Part shown: positions 1 to 7,593 of the stretch, piece after piece
How positions within the stretch are numbered: position 1 is the stretch's first letter
How the letters are laid out: each line of letters starts with the position of its first letter
Source of the DNA: Gracilibacillus oryzae
Lineage (GTDB): Bacteria > Bacillota > Bacilli > Bacillales > Amphibacillaceae
Direction: 5' to 3'
DNA length: 43,913 nucleotides
NCBI RefSeq assembly: GCF_009498735.1
Contig: NZ_ML762443.1
Span: 20,818 to 64,730 of the forward strand
Notes under the pieces: model-generated
Seen by the model: only the letters and a program-made list of their open reading frames with translations
Database searches by the model: none
Told to the model about the DNA's origin: nothing
Program-made: the position numbers and the translations under genes

Positions 1-804
1 AAATCGTATGGCATTGTTTGGCAATTCTTCAATCACCTGATCATTGCTGTAGATTGATTCCTTCACTTGGTTGGAATATGGTGTTTCAATGATCAGGTCT
101 ACCTTGATCGGATCCTTAATAAAACCAAGTTGGGGAAATTGTTTGCGAATATCAAAAGCATCTGGCATCTCATAGTGATCAAATGTTTCTTTCACTTCAT
201 GTATGCGGATCAGTTTAAATGTACGCAAAGCTTTTTTCTTTTCACAATAAGCAACAGAATAAAGATTCTCATCATATACAACAAAGGCGTAAGGCTGAAT
301 CGTCCTTGTCGATACTTCATTTGTAGAAGCAGCGCCATATGTAAGTACAACTTTTTTCCTTTGATTAAATGCTTTATACAGCTTCTGGTAATGCTCCGAC
401 TGGTCACCAACTTCATTATTAATTAAGTAATCATTGGCGAAATAAAAATGCTTGCTGCTTAATTGTTCATCTCTTTGCGCTGCCTTGATTTTCTCCAGGG
501 CATTTCTTAATGTCACATCATGTTCCGGCTGTTTCGACAAATAGGCCTGGATCGCAATTTGCAGTTGACGGATTTCTTCAGAATGGAAATTTCGAATCGG
601 AAAGATCGATTTTTTATCCAAATAATATCCGCCATTTGCTCCACGTTCGCTTTCAATATAGATCCCCGCTAACTCCAGCTCTTGTTTATACTGGCGGATC
701 ATACGCGGTTTCACTTCCAATTCTTCCGCTAATTCATCAATTTTCATTTTGTTGCGGGCCATTAATAATTGTACCATTGCAAAACAATTGCTAAGTTTAC
801 TCAT
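1..804 (-). CDS. WYL-domain HTH transcriptional regulator (partial, C-terminus beyond left edge)
   Basis: The minus strand is open from an ATG at 804 through the left edge, giving 268 codons without a stop. A good ribosome binding site (AAAGGACG) lies 5 nt before the ATG. Residues about 8-55 read as a winged helix-turn-helix of the DeoR/YafY type (KIDELAEELEVKPRMIRQYK), followed by the GGYYL wing typical of this family. The rest resembles a WYL ligand-sensing module (the strand-rich IQPYAFVVYDENLYSVAYC and a later RTFKLIRI). WYL regulators usually bind nucleic acid or nucleotide ligands and act as repressors or activators; the target here is unknown. It is not part of the conserved yqe block beside it, where comER would normally stand, so synteny breaks at this point. 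A TATAAT hexamer about 60 nt upstream is a possible -10 with a poor -35. Confidence 0.8.
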   Translation of the reverse strand, partial: MSKLSNCFAMVQLLMARNKMKIDELAEELEVKPRMIRQYKQELELAGIYIESERGANGGYYLDKKSIFPIRNFHSEEIRQLQIAIQAYLSKQPEHDVTLRNALEKIKAAQRDEQLSSKHFYFANDYLINNEVGDQSEHYQKLYKAFNQRKKVVLTYGAASTNEVSTRTIQPYAFVVYDENLYSVAYCEKKKALRTFKLIRIHEVKETFDHYEMPDAFDIRKQFPQLGFIKDPIKVDLIIETPYSNQVKESIYSNDQVIEELPNNAIRF

Positions 805-928
805 CAGAATCGTCCTTTGATTGTTATTGGTAGTCCTTTAATCACTGTGTAAATATACCTATTATTATAACAAAAGAAGACGCTTGAGACATCCATTTTT
901 TGCATTTTTTAGTTTTGCTTTTTTTTTT

Positions 929-1279
929 AACAGGAAATCGTAGTGTGATTTCCTACGTTTTCCGGTTTATCTTCCTTTTAACAGGAAAACCCTGCTGGCT
1001 CGCTCTTTGTTTTCCCGTTTATCTTCCTTTTAACAGGAAAACCCTGCTATCTCGTACTTTGTTTTCCGCTTTATCTTCCTTTTAACGGGAAAACCATGCT
1101 GGCTCTTACTTTGTTTTCCTGTTTATCTTCTTTTTAACAGGAAAACCCTGCTGGCTCTTACTTTGTTTTCCGGTTTTTCTTCCCTTTAACAGGAAAACCA
1201 TGCTGGCTCGCTCTTTGTTTTCCTGTTTATCTTCCTTTTAACGGGAAAACCATGCTGGGACTCTCTTTGTTTTCCGCTT
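929..1279. repeat. 52-bp tandem repeat, seven units
   Basis: Units start at 929, 980, 1032, 1084, 1136, 1188 and 1240, so the period is 52 bp (51 for the first). Each unit begins AACAGGAAAAC or AACGGGAAAAC and contains GTTTTCCTGTT or a close variant about 18 nt later, so each can fold into an 11-bp hairpin. The first unit is diverged but has its own perfect hairpin (AGGAAATC/GATTTCCT). The period is not a multiple of three and no reading frame persists, so it is non-coding. The rest of the 805-1377 gap holds only a possible promoter for the WYL gene and the terminator of the yqe operon. Confidence 0.85.
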
Positions 1280-1350
1280 TGTCCGCAAATAAACAAAGAT
1301 TTCCGCTCGCTCTATCCATAAACAACCACTAAATCTATACAAAACCATAA

Positions 1351-1377
1351 AAAAAACGCCCCTCCCAAGAGGTGCGT
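1351..1377 (-). terminator. Rho-independent terminator of the yqe operon
   Basis: On the minus strand a 9-bp GC-rich stem (ACGCACCTC/GAGGGGCGT, one mismatch) with a short loop is followed by a run of T. It starts directly after the yqeM stop codon. Confidence 0.85.
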
Positions 1378-2133
1378 CTATTTTTGACAAACAAAAAATA
1401 TGCGGTTGCCTGCTTCTGCTTCCGGATCTTTGCTTGGAATGATGGAAAAATCGGCATAAATATCTAATACATTCAAACCTGATTGTTCGAGGAACTGGCG
1501 GTATGCAGCGACAGAAAATGTTCGCTGATGATGGGTTTCATCAAACCGCTCATAAAGCGCCCCTTCCTCATTCTGGATGAAGAAAGTTAAATCATGAAAC
1601 AGTTCCCCGTCACGATCCCCTTCTTCACAGAACCAGACATAGGAAATATCGTCATAAATCTCTGCAAATGTCTGGTTGACCATATTTTTCTCAAAATGAT
1701 TCAAACTGTGAACATCAAAGATAAAAATACCGCCAGGGTTCAGTGCATTGGAAACATTTTGAAAAACTTTCTGTAAATCAACCGTATCTGTCACATAATT
1801 GATTACATCACATAAACTGATGATTAGGTCGAAACCAGCCAGCCCGTCTAGTTTCCGGATGTCCTGCTTGATATAATCAATCTGGACACCTGCTTCTTTC
1901 ATTGCAGACTGGGCATAGGAAAGCATATCTTCAGAAAAGTCAACACCTGTTACGTCCATACCATTTTTCGCCAGTCTTATGCTCATTTCGCCTGTTCCGC
2001 AACCAAGATCAAGTAGGCGAACAGCATGAGGACAGTGCTTCCTCATGATTTCATAGACAAATGCCTGCCAGTCATCATATGGGGCATCTTCCATTAGTAC
2101 ATCATATACATAGGCCAGCTTGGAATAGGCCAT
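1378..2133 (-). CDS. yqeM: YqeM, class I SAM-dependent methyltransferase
   Basis: This 251-residue protein has the Rossmann-like methyltransferase fold. Motif I (LLDLGCGTGEM) is at residues 40-50, followed by an acidic residue at the end of strand 2 (VTGVDFSEDML) and a motif near IISLCDVINYV. It matches YqeM of the Bacillus yqe operon in length and position. The methyl acceptor is not established. The start ATG directly abuts the rsfS stop codon, so the two are probably translationally coupled. It is the last gene of the operon, followed by a strong terminator. The next syntenic gene of Bacillus, comER, is not found. Confidence 0.88.
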   Translation of the reverse strand: MAYSKLAYVYDVLMEDAPYDDWQAFVYEIMRKHCPHAVRLLDLGCGTGEMSIRLAKNGMDVTGVDFSEDMLSYAQSAMKEAGVQIDYIKQDIRKLDGLAGFDLIISLCDVINYVTDTVDLQKVFQNVSNALNPGGIFIFDVHSLNHFEKNMVNQTFAEIYDDISYVWFCEEGDRDGELFHDLTFFIQNEEGALYERFDETHHQRTFSVAAYRQFLEQSGLNVLDIYADFSIIPSKDPEAEAGNRIFFVCQK

Positions 2134-2478
2134 TTATAATCTCACTTCAAGCTGAGGAGCATCTCCCCATAGTTTTTCCAGATTATAGTAGATCCGTTCA
2201 TCACGGTGGAAGACATGGCAGACGACATCACCTAAGTCGACAAGCACCCATCTTGCCTGCTCAAATCCTTCCAGTCGCTTTACATTTACTTCCTGTTCTT
2301 CCGCGACCTCTTTTACTTCACGGGCAATTGCCTGTACTTGACGTTCATTTGATGCATCGCAAATAAGGAAATAATCTGCCATTAAAGAGACTTCCTTCAT
2401 ATCCAGAATTGCGATATTCTCCGCTCGCTTGTCATCACAAGCTTTTGCTACAAGATCCACTAATTGTTTACTATCCAT
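2134..2478 (-). CDS. rsfS: Ribosomal silencing factor RsfS
   Basis: The 114-residue protein matches the RsfS/Iojap family (YqeL of Bacillus). The typical core is present: a start like LVDLVAKACDDKRAENI, then MADYFLICDASNERQVQAI, and a C-terminal WVLVDLGDVVCHVF. RsfS binds ribosomal protein uL14 on the 50S subunit and blocks joining with 30S when nutrients are low. A GGGAGGAAACTTA ribosome site precedes the ATG. It lies between yqeK and yqeM in a tightly packed operon. Confidence 0.95.
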   Translation of the reverse strand: MDSKQLVDLVAKACDDKRAENIAILDMKEVSLMADYFLICDASNERQVQAIAREVKEVAEEQEVNVKRLEGFEQARWVLVDLGDVVCHVFHRDERIYYNLEKLWGDAPQLEVRL

Positions 2479-2490
2479 TAAGTTTCCTCC

Positions 2491-3054
2491 CTATTTTTTT
2501 AACATTAATCTTTCGTTATATAACTGAAATGTGTCAGGATATACTGGTTGTTCATGTTCCATTAAGAATAGTACCGTATGTTGTGCAGCCATCCAGCAGG
2601 CTTGGTCGATGTCATCATAGACGATTGCCCGAATATCTTCCACTCCGGGAGTTTTTCGCCCTGGCTCAATATAGTCGGCAATATAGATGATTTTATCCAG
2701 TAAAGACATATGCCGTTTCCCTGTTGTGTGATAATAAACAGCACTCTGAATTTCTGCGTCTTTTATTCCTACTTCCCGCTCGATCATGAAGGAGCCTACC
2801 GGGCCATGTAACAGTTCATCACCATATTCCAATAAATCCTGCGGCAGATTTTCACTTATCACCCAGCGGCGCATTTCCTCAACATCCCGGTATTTGGCAT
2901 AATCGTGAAAAATGGCTGCCTGTTCTGCTTTTTTGACATCTGCTCCGTAGTGCTCTGCTAACTTTATAGCAGTCTCCATGACTCTGACAGTATGCTCATA
3001 ACGTTTTTTCTTTAATTGTTTTTCTACAATTGCTAGTGCTTTTTCTCGTTCCAA
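2491..3054 (-). CDS. yqeK: YqeK, HD-domain symmetrical Ap4A hydrolase
   Basis: The 187-residue protein is an HD-superfamily phosphohydrolase. The metal ligands visible are H21 (YEHTVRV), the H50-D51 pair (AIFHDYAKY) and a later HGPVGSFM plus YHTTG. Family members hydrolyse diadenosine tetraphosphate to two ADP, using a bound iron. The start is TTG, with a GAGGGAAG ribosome site upstream. It lies between nadD and rsfS, as in Bacillus. Confidence 0.93.
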   Translation of the reverse strand: MEREKALAIVEKQLKKKRYEHTVRVMETAIKLAEHYGADVKKAEQAAIFHDYAKYRDVEEMRRWVISENLPQDLLEYGDELLHGPVGSFMIEREVGIKDAEIQSAVYYHTTGKRHMSLLDKIIYIADYIEPGRKTPGVEDIRAIVYDDIDQACWMAAQHTVLFLMEHEQPVYPDTFQLYNERLMLKK

Positions 3055-3106
3055 TTCGTTTCTTCCCTCACTTTATCTGTTCAAGACATGTTACTTTATC
3101 CTATGA

Positions 3107-3679
3107 TCAAGCTTGCGTCTGATATAACTTCGATTTCTCGATGATTTCTCTTACAGCGTCTGTCGTGAAGTATCGAATGGACTGGCCTTTTGCTGCACGT
3201 TCTCTGATCATTGTTGAAGAGATATCGATTAAAGGCATTGCTACTTCTTCTACATTATATTCCGTTTTAATCGAATAGCCTGGCCGATTCACACCTGCAA
3301 ACTGCACCATTTTATTTAATTGGTCAATCTTATGCCAATGGGGTAAATATTCGACCATATCCCCGCCAATGATAAAGTAAAACTGAACAGCTGGGTATTG
3401 TTTTTGCAAATCGTGTATTGTATCGATCGTATAGGACTTTCCTCTCCGGGTTAGCTCCATGTCATTTACCCGAAAGGCTGGATGGTCCTTGATCGCTGCT
3501 TTTGTCATCTCTAATCTTATCTTCCCGTCAGACTTTGCCTCATCCTTGTGTGGCGGCTGATAGGTTGGAATAAACCAGACCTCATCAAGCTGGAGCGTCT
3601 GATAAGCTGCTTCTGCCATGATTAAGTGTCCGAGATGTGGTGGATCGAATGTACCGCCAAATAAGCCGATTTTCTGCAT
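3107..3679 (-). CDS. nadD: Nicotinate-mononucleotide adenylyltransferase NadD
   Basis: This enzyme adenylates nicotinate mononucleotide in NAD synthesis. The nucleotidyltransferase signature GGTFDPPHLGHL with the HxGH motif is at residues 8-19, and the ISSTMIR motif is near residue 155. The ATG at 3679 is preferred over an in-frame GTG at 3688, because AAGGTGG lies 5 nt before the ATG and would overlap the GTG. The product is 190 residues, normal for the family. It sits between yhbY and yqeK, as in Bacillus. Confidence 0.95.
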   Translation of the reverse strand: MQKIGLFGGTFDPPHLGHLIMAEAAYQTLQLDEVWFIPTYQPPHKDEAKSDGKIRLEMTKAAIKDHPAFRVNDMELTRRGKSYTIDTIHDLQKQYPAVQFYFIIGGDMVEYLPHWHKIDQLNKMVQFAGVNRPGYSIKTEYNVEEVAMPLIDISSTMIRERAAKGQSIRYFTTDAVREIIEKSKLYQTQA

Positions 3680-3694
3680 GATTCCCACCTTCTT

Positions 3695-3988
3695 CTATGG
3701 CAAAGTTATCTCCTTGTTTTCGGTTGATTCTTTATATAAAACAATGGTGTTACCGATAATTTGCACTACATATGCATCTGTTCCTTCTGCTAATGCTTCT
3801 GCCACGTCCTCTTTTTCTTCCAGGCAGTTCTGCAAAATCGATACTTTGATTAATTCACGTTTTTCCAATGCCTCTGCTACTTGTTTTACCATATTCTCAT
3901 TGACCCCGTCTTTTCCTACTTGGAATATGGGATTCAAATGATGTGCTTTTGAACGTAAAAAACGTTTCTGTTTACCTGTTAATTGCAA
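3695..3988 (-). CDS. yhbY: YhbY-family RNA-binding protein (YqeI)
   Basis: The 97-residue protein is a single CRM domain. It begins LTGKQKRFLRSKAHHLNPIF, followed by the GxxG-type loop (VGKDGVNE) and LIKVSIL. CRM proteins bind RNA, and YhbY associates with pre-50S particles. The start codon is TTG with AGAGGTG seven nt upstream. It begins 2 nt after the aroE stop and lies before nadD. Confidence 0.93.
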   Translation of the reverse strand: MQLTGKQKRFLRSKAHHLNPIFQVGKDGVNENMVKQVAEALEKRELIKVSILQNCLEEKEDVAEALAEGTDAYVVQIIGNTIVLYKESTENKEITLP

Positions 3989-3990
3989 AT

Positions 3991-4830
3991 TTATTCACCT
4001 CTTAGTTTCTGTTCCAGCTCGTCAACCAGATGGCTGACTTCCAAATTCTTCCCAGTCCATTTCTCGAATGCTAATTGACCTTGATATAAAAGCATGCTGT
4101 GCCCATGATGAATCTTGGCACCACGGTCTTTCGCATCCTTAAGTAGTCTGGTTGTAATCGGCTGGTAGACAATGTCACTTACAACCGTGCTTTCAAGGAG
4201 ATTATCCAATCTGATAATTTGTTCCTCTATATTAGGCTTCATCCCAACTGATGTAGTTTGAATGATAAGATCATACTCATGTAGATGCTGTTCCGCTTCT
4301 AGAAAAGACATCACTCTTGAGGACGAGGAACCATCATTTAATGGCAAAAGTGCTTCCGCTTTATCTAATGAGCGGTTGGCAATATCGACAGTTTTTACCC
4401 CTTTTTGAACGATCGCACGATAGATCCCTCTTGCTGCTCCGCCAGCACCTAATAATAACACAGATGTGCCTGGATGCAAAAGATCCGGATATGGCTCGAC
4501 TAAGGAACGGACATAACCTTCTCCGTCTGTTGAATAGCCTTTCCATTTCCCGTTTTCATTTACGACCGTGTTTACTGCACCAAGAATTTCAGCATCTTTG
4601 TCCAGTTCATCTAAATAGTCTACAATTACTTGCTTGTAAGGGACCGTAATATTAAATCCGTCAATACTCGCATTTTTTAAATGCTGAATAACGGAAGGCA
4701 GTTTTTCATGGTCTCCTTCATATAACTTATATTCCCCATTTAGGCCAGCTAAATCAATAAATTTTGCATGAATCCATGGTGATAATGAATGGCCGATCGG
4801 ATGACCGATTAAGCCAAGCTTTAACGACAT
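3991..4830 (-). CDS. aroE: Shikimate dehydrogenase AroE
   Basis: It reduces 3-dehydroshikimate to shikimate with NADPH in aromatic amino acid synthesis. The substrate-binding GHPIGHSLSP is at residues 9-18. The catalytic Lys66 (ITVPYKQ) and Asp102 (STDGEG) are present, as is the NADP-binding GAGGAARG at 128-135. The ATG at 4830 has AGGGGGAAGG upstream and is preferred over a TTG 18 nt earlier. The protein has 279 residues, normal for the family. It overlaps no neighbour, and follows yqeH by 27 nt. Confidence 0.95.
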   Translation of the reverse strand: MSLKLGLIGHPIGHSLSPWIHAKFIDLAGLNGEYKLYEGDHEKLPSVIQHLKNASIDGFNITVPYKQVIVDYLDELDKDAEILGAVNTVVNENGKWKGYSTDGEGYVRSLVEPYPDLLHPGTSVLLLGAGGAARGIYRAIVQKGVKTVDIANRSLDKAEALLPLNDGSSSSRVMSFLEAEQHLHEYDLIIQTTSVGMKPNIEEQIIRLDNLLESTVVSDIVYQPITTRLLKDAKDRGAKIHHGHSMLLYQGQLAFEKWTGKNLEVSHLVDELEQKLRGE

Positions 4831-4857
4831 TTCCCTTCCCCCTGACAATATCTGTTT

Positions 4858-5958
4858 TTAAATCAGCGCATTGCGAATTGAAATCTGGATGCCTTTCGGT
4901 ACATGAATCGTGACCGTAATGCCGCCTTCAGGAACAGTAATCCAGCCAAGTCCCGGAATAACAATATCGGTTTTTTCATGTGCTATTTTGAATGTCTGTC
5001 TCGTTAATGGTGGTAATTTTTCTAATGTCTCCTTACTTGGCGGCTGCAGCAGTTCTCCGACATGTTTTTCATAAAACTGGTCTGCCTGTTCAAGCTTTGT
5101 ACGGTGAATCATCAATGAATTGGCAAAATAACAGACAAAAGACTGCTTCATCCCTTTTTCAAAATCGAACCGGGCAAAGCCTCCGAAAAATAATGTCTGC
5201 TGATCCTGGAGCTGATACACTTTTGGCTTGATCTCTTTTTTCGGTGTAATCAGCTTCAGATCCTGATCTGTTACATAGTGCACCATCTGGGAACGATTGA
5301 CAACACCTGGTGTGTCAAACAATGATGACTGCTCATCTAATGGGATCTGGATAAAACCTAATGTAGTCCCAGGAAAATATGATGTCGTGATCGCGTCATT
5401 CACTCCGCTGGAACGGTTGATCAGCTGGTTAATAAATGTTGACTTCCCAACATTCGTACAGCCGACAACATACACATCCTTATCCTCTCTCATTTCTTCG
5501 ATTGCCTGTTCCACCTCTTCAAAACCGTAGCCTTTCGCAGCGGAAATCAAGAAAACATCCTGAACTTTCAGACCATAATCACTGGCTGTTTTCTTCATCC
5601 AGTGTATTAATTTATTCCGGTTCGTCGATTTTGGCAACAAATCAACTTTATTTCCAACTAATATAATAGGATTATTGCCTGTCAGTCTTTGCAAACCTGT
5701 AATAAAACTGCCATTAAAATCAAAAATGTCAACAATTTTCACAACAAGACTGCTTGTATCACTGATCTGATGAATCATGCGCAAATAATCATCATCCGTA
5801 TATTCCACATCCTGCACTTCATTATAATGCTTTAATCGGAAACAGCGCTGGCAAATGACATGTTCATTATCCCATGCACTTTTCGGCAAAAATCCTGCCT
5901 TTGTTTTATCTTCTGACTGCAGTTCTACCCCGCAGCCTTCACAGTGTACTACTTCCAT
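4858..5958 (-). CDS. yqeH: Ribosome-biogenesis GTPase YqeH
   Basis: This is a circularly permuted GTPase needed for 30S assembly. An N-terminal zinc finger (CxxC near residue 6 and again near 36) is followed by the G motifs in permuted order: G4 GNKVDLL, G5 ISAAKGYG, G1 VGCTNVGKST, G2 TTSYFPGTT, G3 DTPG. The ATG at 5958 is chosen because GGGAGGAC stands 5 nt before it. The longer frame to 6000 lacks such a site and would overlap yqeG. The product has 366 residues, as in Bacillus. It begins 2 nt after the yqeG stop, so coupling is likely. Confidence 0.95.
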   Translation of the reverse strand: MEVVHCEGCGVELQSEDKTKAGFLPKSAWDNEHVICQRCFRLKHYNEVQDVEYTDDDYLRMIHQISDTSSLVVKIVDIFDFNGSFITGLQRLTGNNPIILVGNKVDLLPKSTNRNKLIHWMKKTASDYGLKVQDVFLISAAKGYGFEEVEQAIEEMREDKDVYVVGCTNVGKSTFINQLINRSSGVNDAITTSYFPGTTLGFIQIPLDEQSSLFDTPGVVNRSQMVHYVTDQDLKLITPKKEIKPKVYQLQDQQTLFFGGFARFDFEKGMKQSFVCYFANSLMIHRTKLEQADQFYEKHVGELLQPPSKETLEKLPPLTRQTFKIAHEKTDIVIPGLGWITVPEGGITVTIHVPKGIQISIRNALI

Positions 5959-5960
5959 GT

Positions 5961-6476
5961 CTAGTCCTCCCATTTGATCATCCCTTTTTTCCGCATCCAA
6001 TGCAGAATCCGCCGTTCCATCATGCGATTGATTTTAGTTATTTTCCCGTCCGTTTTGACAATTGGGACAACAAGGATCGTATGAAACCCGGCAAAATTGC
6101 CACCAAGGACATCTGTCATTAATTGATCACCAATTACGACAACTTCTTCCTTTTTCAGGTTCATTTTCTTTGCTGCACGTTTAAATGCATGGATCAACGG
6201 TTTTCTTGCACTGAATACATATGGTGTTTCCAAGGGTTCAGAAAAAATACTGACACGCTCTTGATCATTATTTGAAATAATCATTACATTTATCTCATAT
6301 CTTTTCATTTCTTCAAACCACTCGATAATTTCCGGTGTGGCATCCCTGACGTTCCATGCCACTAATGTATTATCAAGATCTGTAATTACACCTTTTATCC
6401 CCATGTTTTTCAACTTGGCTGGAGTAATGTCTAATACAGACTTCACGTGTTCATTTGGTAAAAAATTTTTTAACAA
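5961..6476 (-). CDS. yqeG: YqeG, HAD-family phosphatase
   Basis: The 171-residue HAD protein has motif I DLDNTLVAW at residues 33-41 with both catalytic Asp residues. Motif II is IISNN, and motif IV is GDQLMTDVLGGN. It belongs to the YqeG/HAD IIIA group, whose substrate is not settled. The start is TTG, preceded by GAGGTGG seven nt upstream. It is the first gene of the yqe operon. About 600 bp separate it from the divergent sda gene. Confidence 0.93.
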   Translation of the reverse strand: MLKNFLPNEHVKSVLDITPAKLKNMGIKGVITDLDNTLVAWNVRDATPEIIEWFEEMKRYEINVMIISNNDQERVSIFSEPLETPYVFSARKPLIHAFKRAAKKMNLKKEEVVVIGDQLMTDVLGGNFAGFHTILVVPIVKTDGKITKINRMMERRILHWMRKKGMIKWED

Positions 6477-6835
6477 TGATTAGCCACCTCTATTAGTAAT
6501 TTTCCGTAAGTACTTGACCTTTTCCTATGATAAACAATTTTCAGCAATTCTTCCACTAATAATAAGTGAAAGATGTCAATTTCACACTATTACCAGATAA
6601 CGGAAGGAATAAACAGGTTTTAACGTGCATTTCAATCGAACGTATGTTAGTATATAACAGGAAAGTTATGTTAGTCACTGATATAGTACGATAAGGAACA
6701 ATGTAGGGAGACAGAAAAAATACCAGGACAAGCAAGAAGAGAAAAATGGATAAACATACTAAAATATGTACGATTCCTCTCATTATTGCATGTCCAAAGT
6801 AAGAATCGTTCGACAAATTACAACAAACTGTTTCC

Positions 6836-6935
6836 TGTGGATAACTTTATGCACATTTTCCACACTAAATAGAGCATAGTTGGCGATGTTTATCACCAGC
6901 TTATCCACAAATTACGAACAACTCTTTGTAGATAA
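6836..6935. promoter_or_regulatory. DnaA-box cluster upstream of sda
   Basis: Two perfect TTATCCACA boxes are present: 6836-6844 on the minus strand and 6901-6909 on the plus strand. One-mismatch boxes lie at 6856-6864 (TTTTCCACA) and 6927-6935 (TGTAGATAA). In B. subtilis, DnaA activates sda through such boxes to delay sporulation during replication, and the position here is equivalent. The rest of the 6477-7081 gap shows no convincing gene. Confidence 0.8.
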
Positions 6936-7081
6936 CTTATCACTTGTTCGTTCAACTGTTTCATGCTAAAGTTACGTTAATGAAAGAATTGGTCAGAACA
7001 TTTTAAGGAAATTTTTATTAACTGCTGGTTAGAGAGAGACTATTTTGAATACAAAATACCCTGTAATCGGAGGGACATGCA

Positions 7082-7222
7082 TTGGAAAATTTATCGGATG
7101 AGCTTTTAATTGAATCATACAAAAAAGCGAATGAATTACAACTTAGTTATGAATTTATTCGGTTAATGGAAGAAGAAATGAAAAGAAGATCCTTACTAGA
7201 TGAACTTTATCATACGAATTAA
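7082..7222 (+). CDS. sda: Sporulation checkpoint inhibitor Sda
   Basis: This small gene encodes 46 residues beginning [15 protein letters not shown] and containing [10 protein letters not shown]. That matches the helical-hairpin protein Sda ([10 protein letters not shown] and IKRRSL in Bacillus). Sda binds the histidine kinase KinA, blocks its autophosphorylation and holds back sporulation when replication is disturbed. The start is TTG with GGAGGG seven nt upstream; an ATG just before it is in another frame. The gene is divergent from yqeG, as expected from synteny. The DnaA boxes upstream support the identification. Confidence 0.92.
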   Translation: MENLSDELLIESYKKANELQLSYEFIRLMEEEMKRRSLLDELYHTN

Positions 7223-7231
7223 TCTCCCAGA

Positions 7232-7266
7232 AGCAGATGGAAAGAATGCCTTTCTATCTGCTTTTT
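7232..7266 (+). terminator. Terminator of sda
   Basis: A hairpin of about 12 bp (GCAGATGGAAAG/CTTTCTATCTGC, one mismatch) is followed by TTTTTC. The remaining 7267-7593 has no gene. It contains a possible sigma-A promoter for mrpA (TTGTAT, 18 bp, TAGAAT near 7512-7541). Confidence 0.85.
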
Positions 7267-7593
7267 CTTCTTTCTATATGAATACAGACCGGTCCGTTCG
7301 CCTATGAGCGTCAGGCATACCTGTCTGGTTTTCTCCTCCGATGAATAACCCCCCACTATATTGGCAAAGCTATTTCCTGACATCAGTTGGACATTTTATC
7401 CACTTCACTAAACTAACTTTTCATGAAAAAAATTTTTCCCGGTTATTTTAAATAGGATATTTCTCGTCACAAAATGTCAGACAAGTGTTTGATAGTGTGC
7501 TCTCCTCTTGTATTTATGCATATTTATAGATTAGAATATAAGAAAGCACAAGTATACAATTAATTAAAGATACATAAGGGGGATCATCACTAG

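Noticed and set aside
900-1085. 61-residue frame within the tandem repeat
   Set aside because: The 52-bp period shifts the frame at every unit, so the peptide is not repeated and coding is unlikely.
929-1279. CRISPR array
   Set aside because: The segments between the short repeats are themselves repeated, so there are no unique spacers, and no cas genes are near.
6556-6816. 86-residue membrane-like reading frame on the minus strand
   Set aside because: It has one hydrophobic stretch but no good ribosome site, a doubtful TTG start, and no recognised family; AT-rich DNA gives such frames by chance.
7267-7593. Sodium riboswitch before mrpA
   Set aside because: Only short weak hairpins are visible and no known motif could be recognised.
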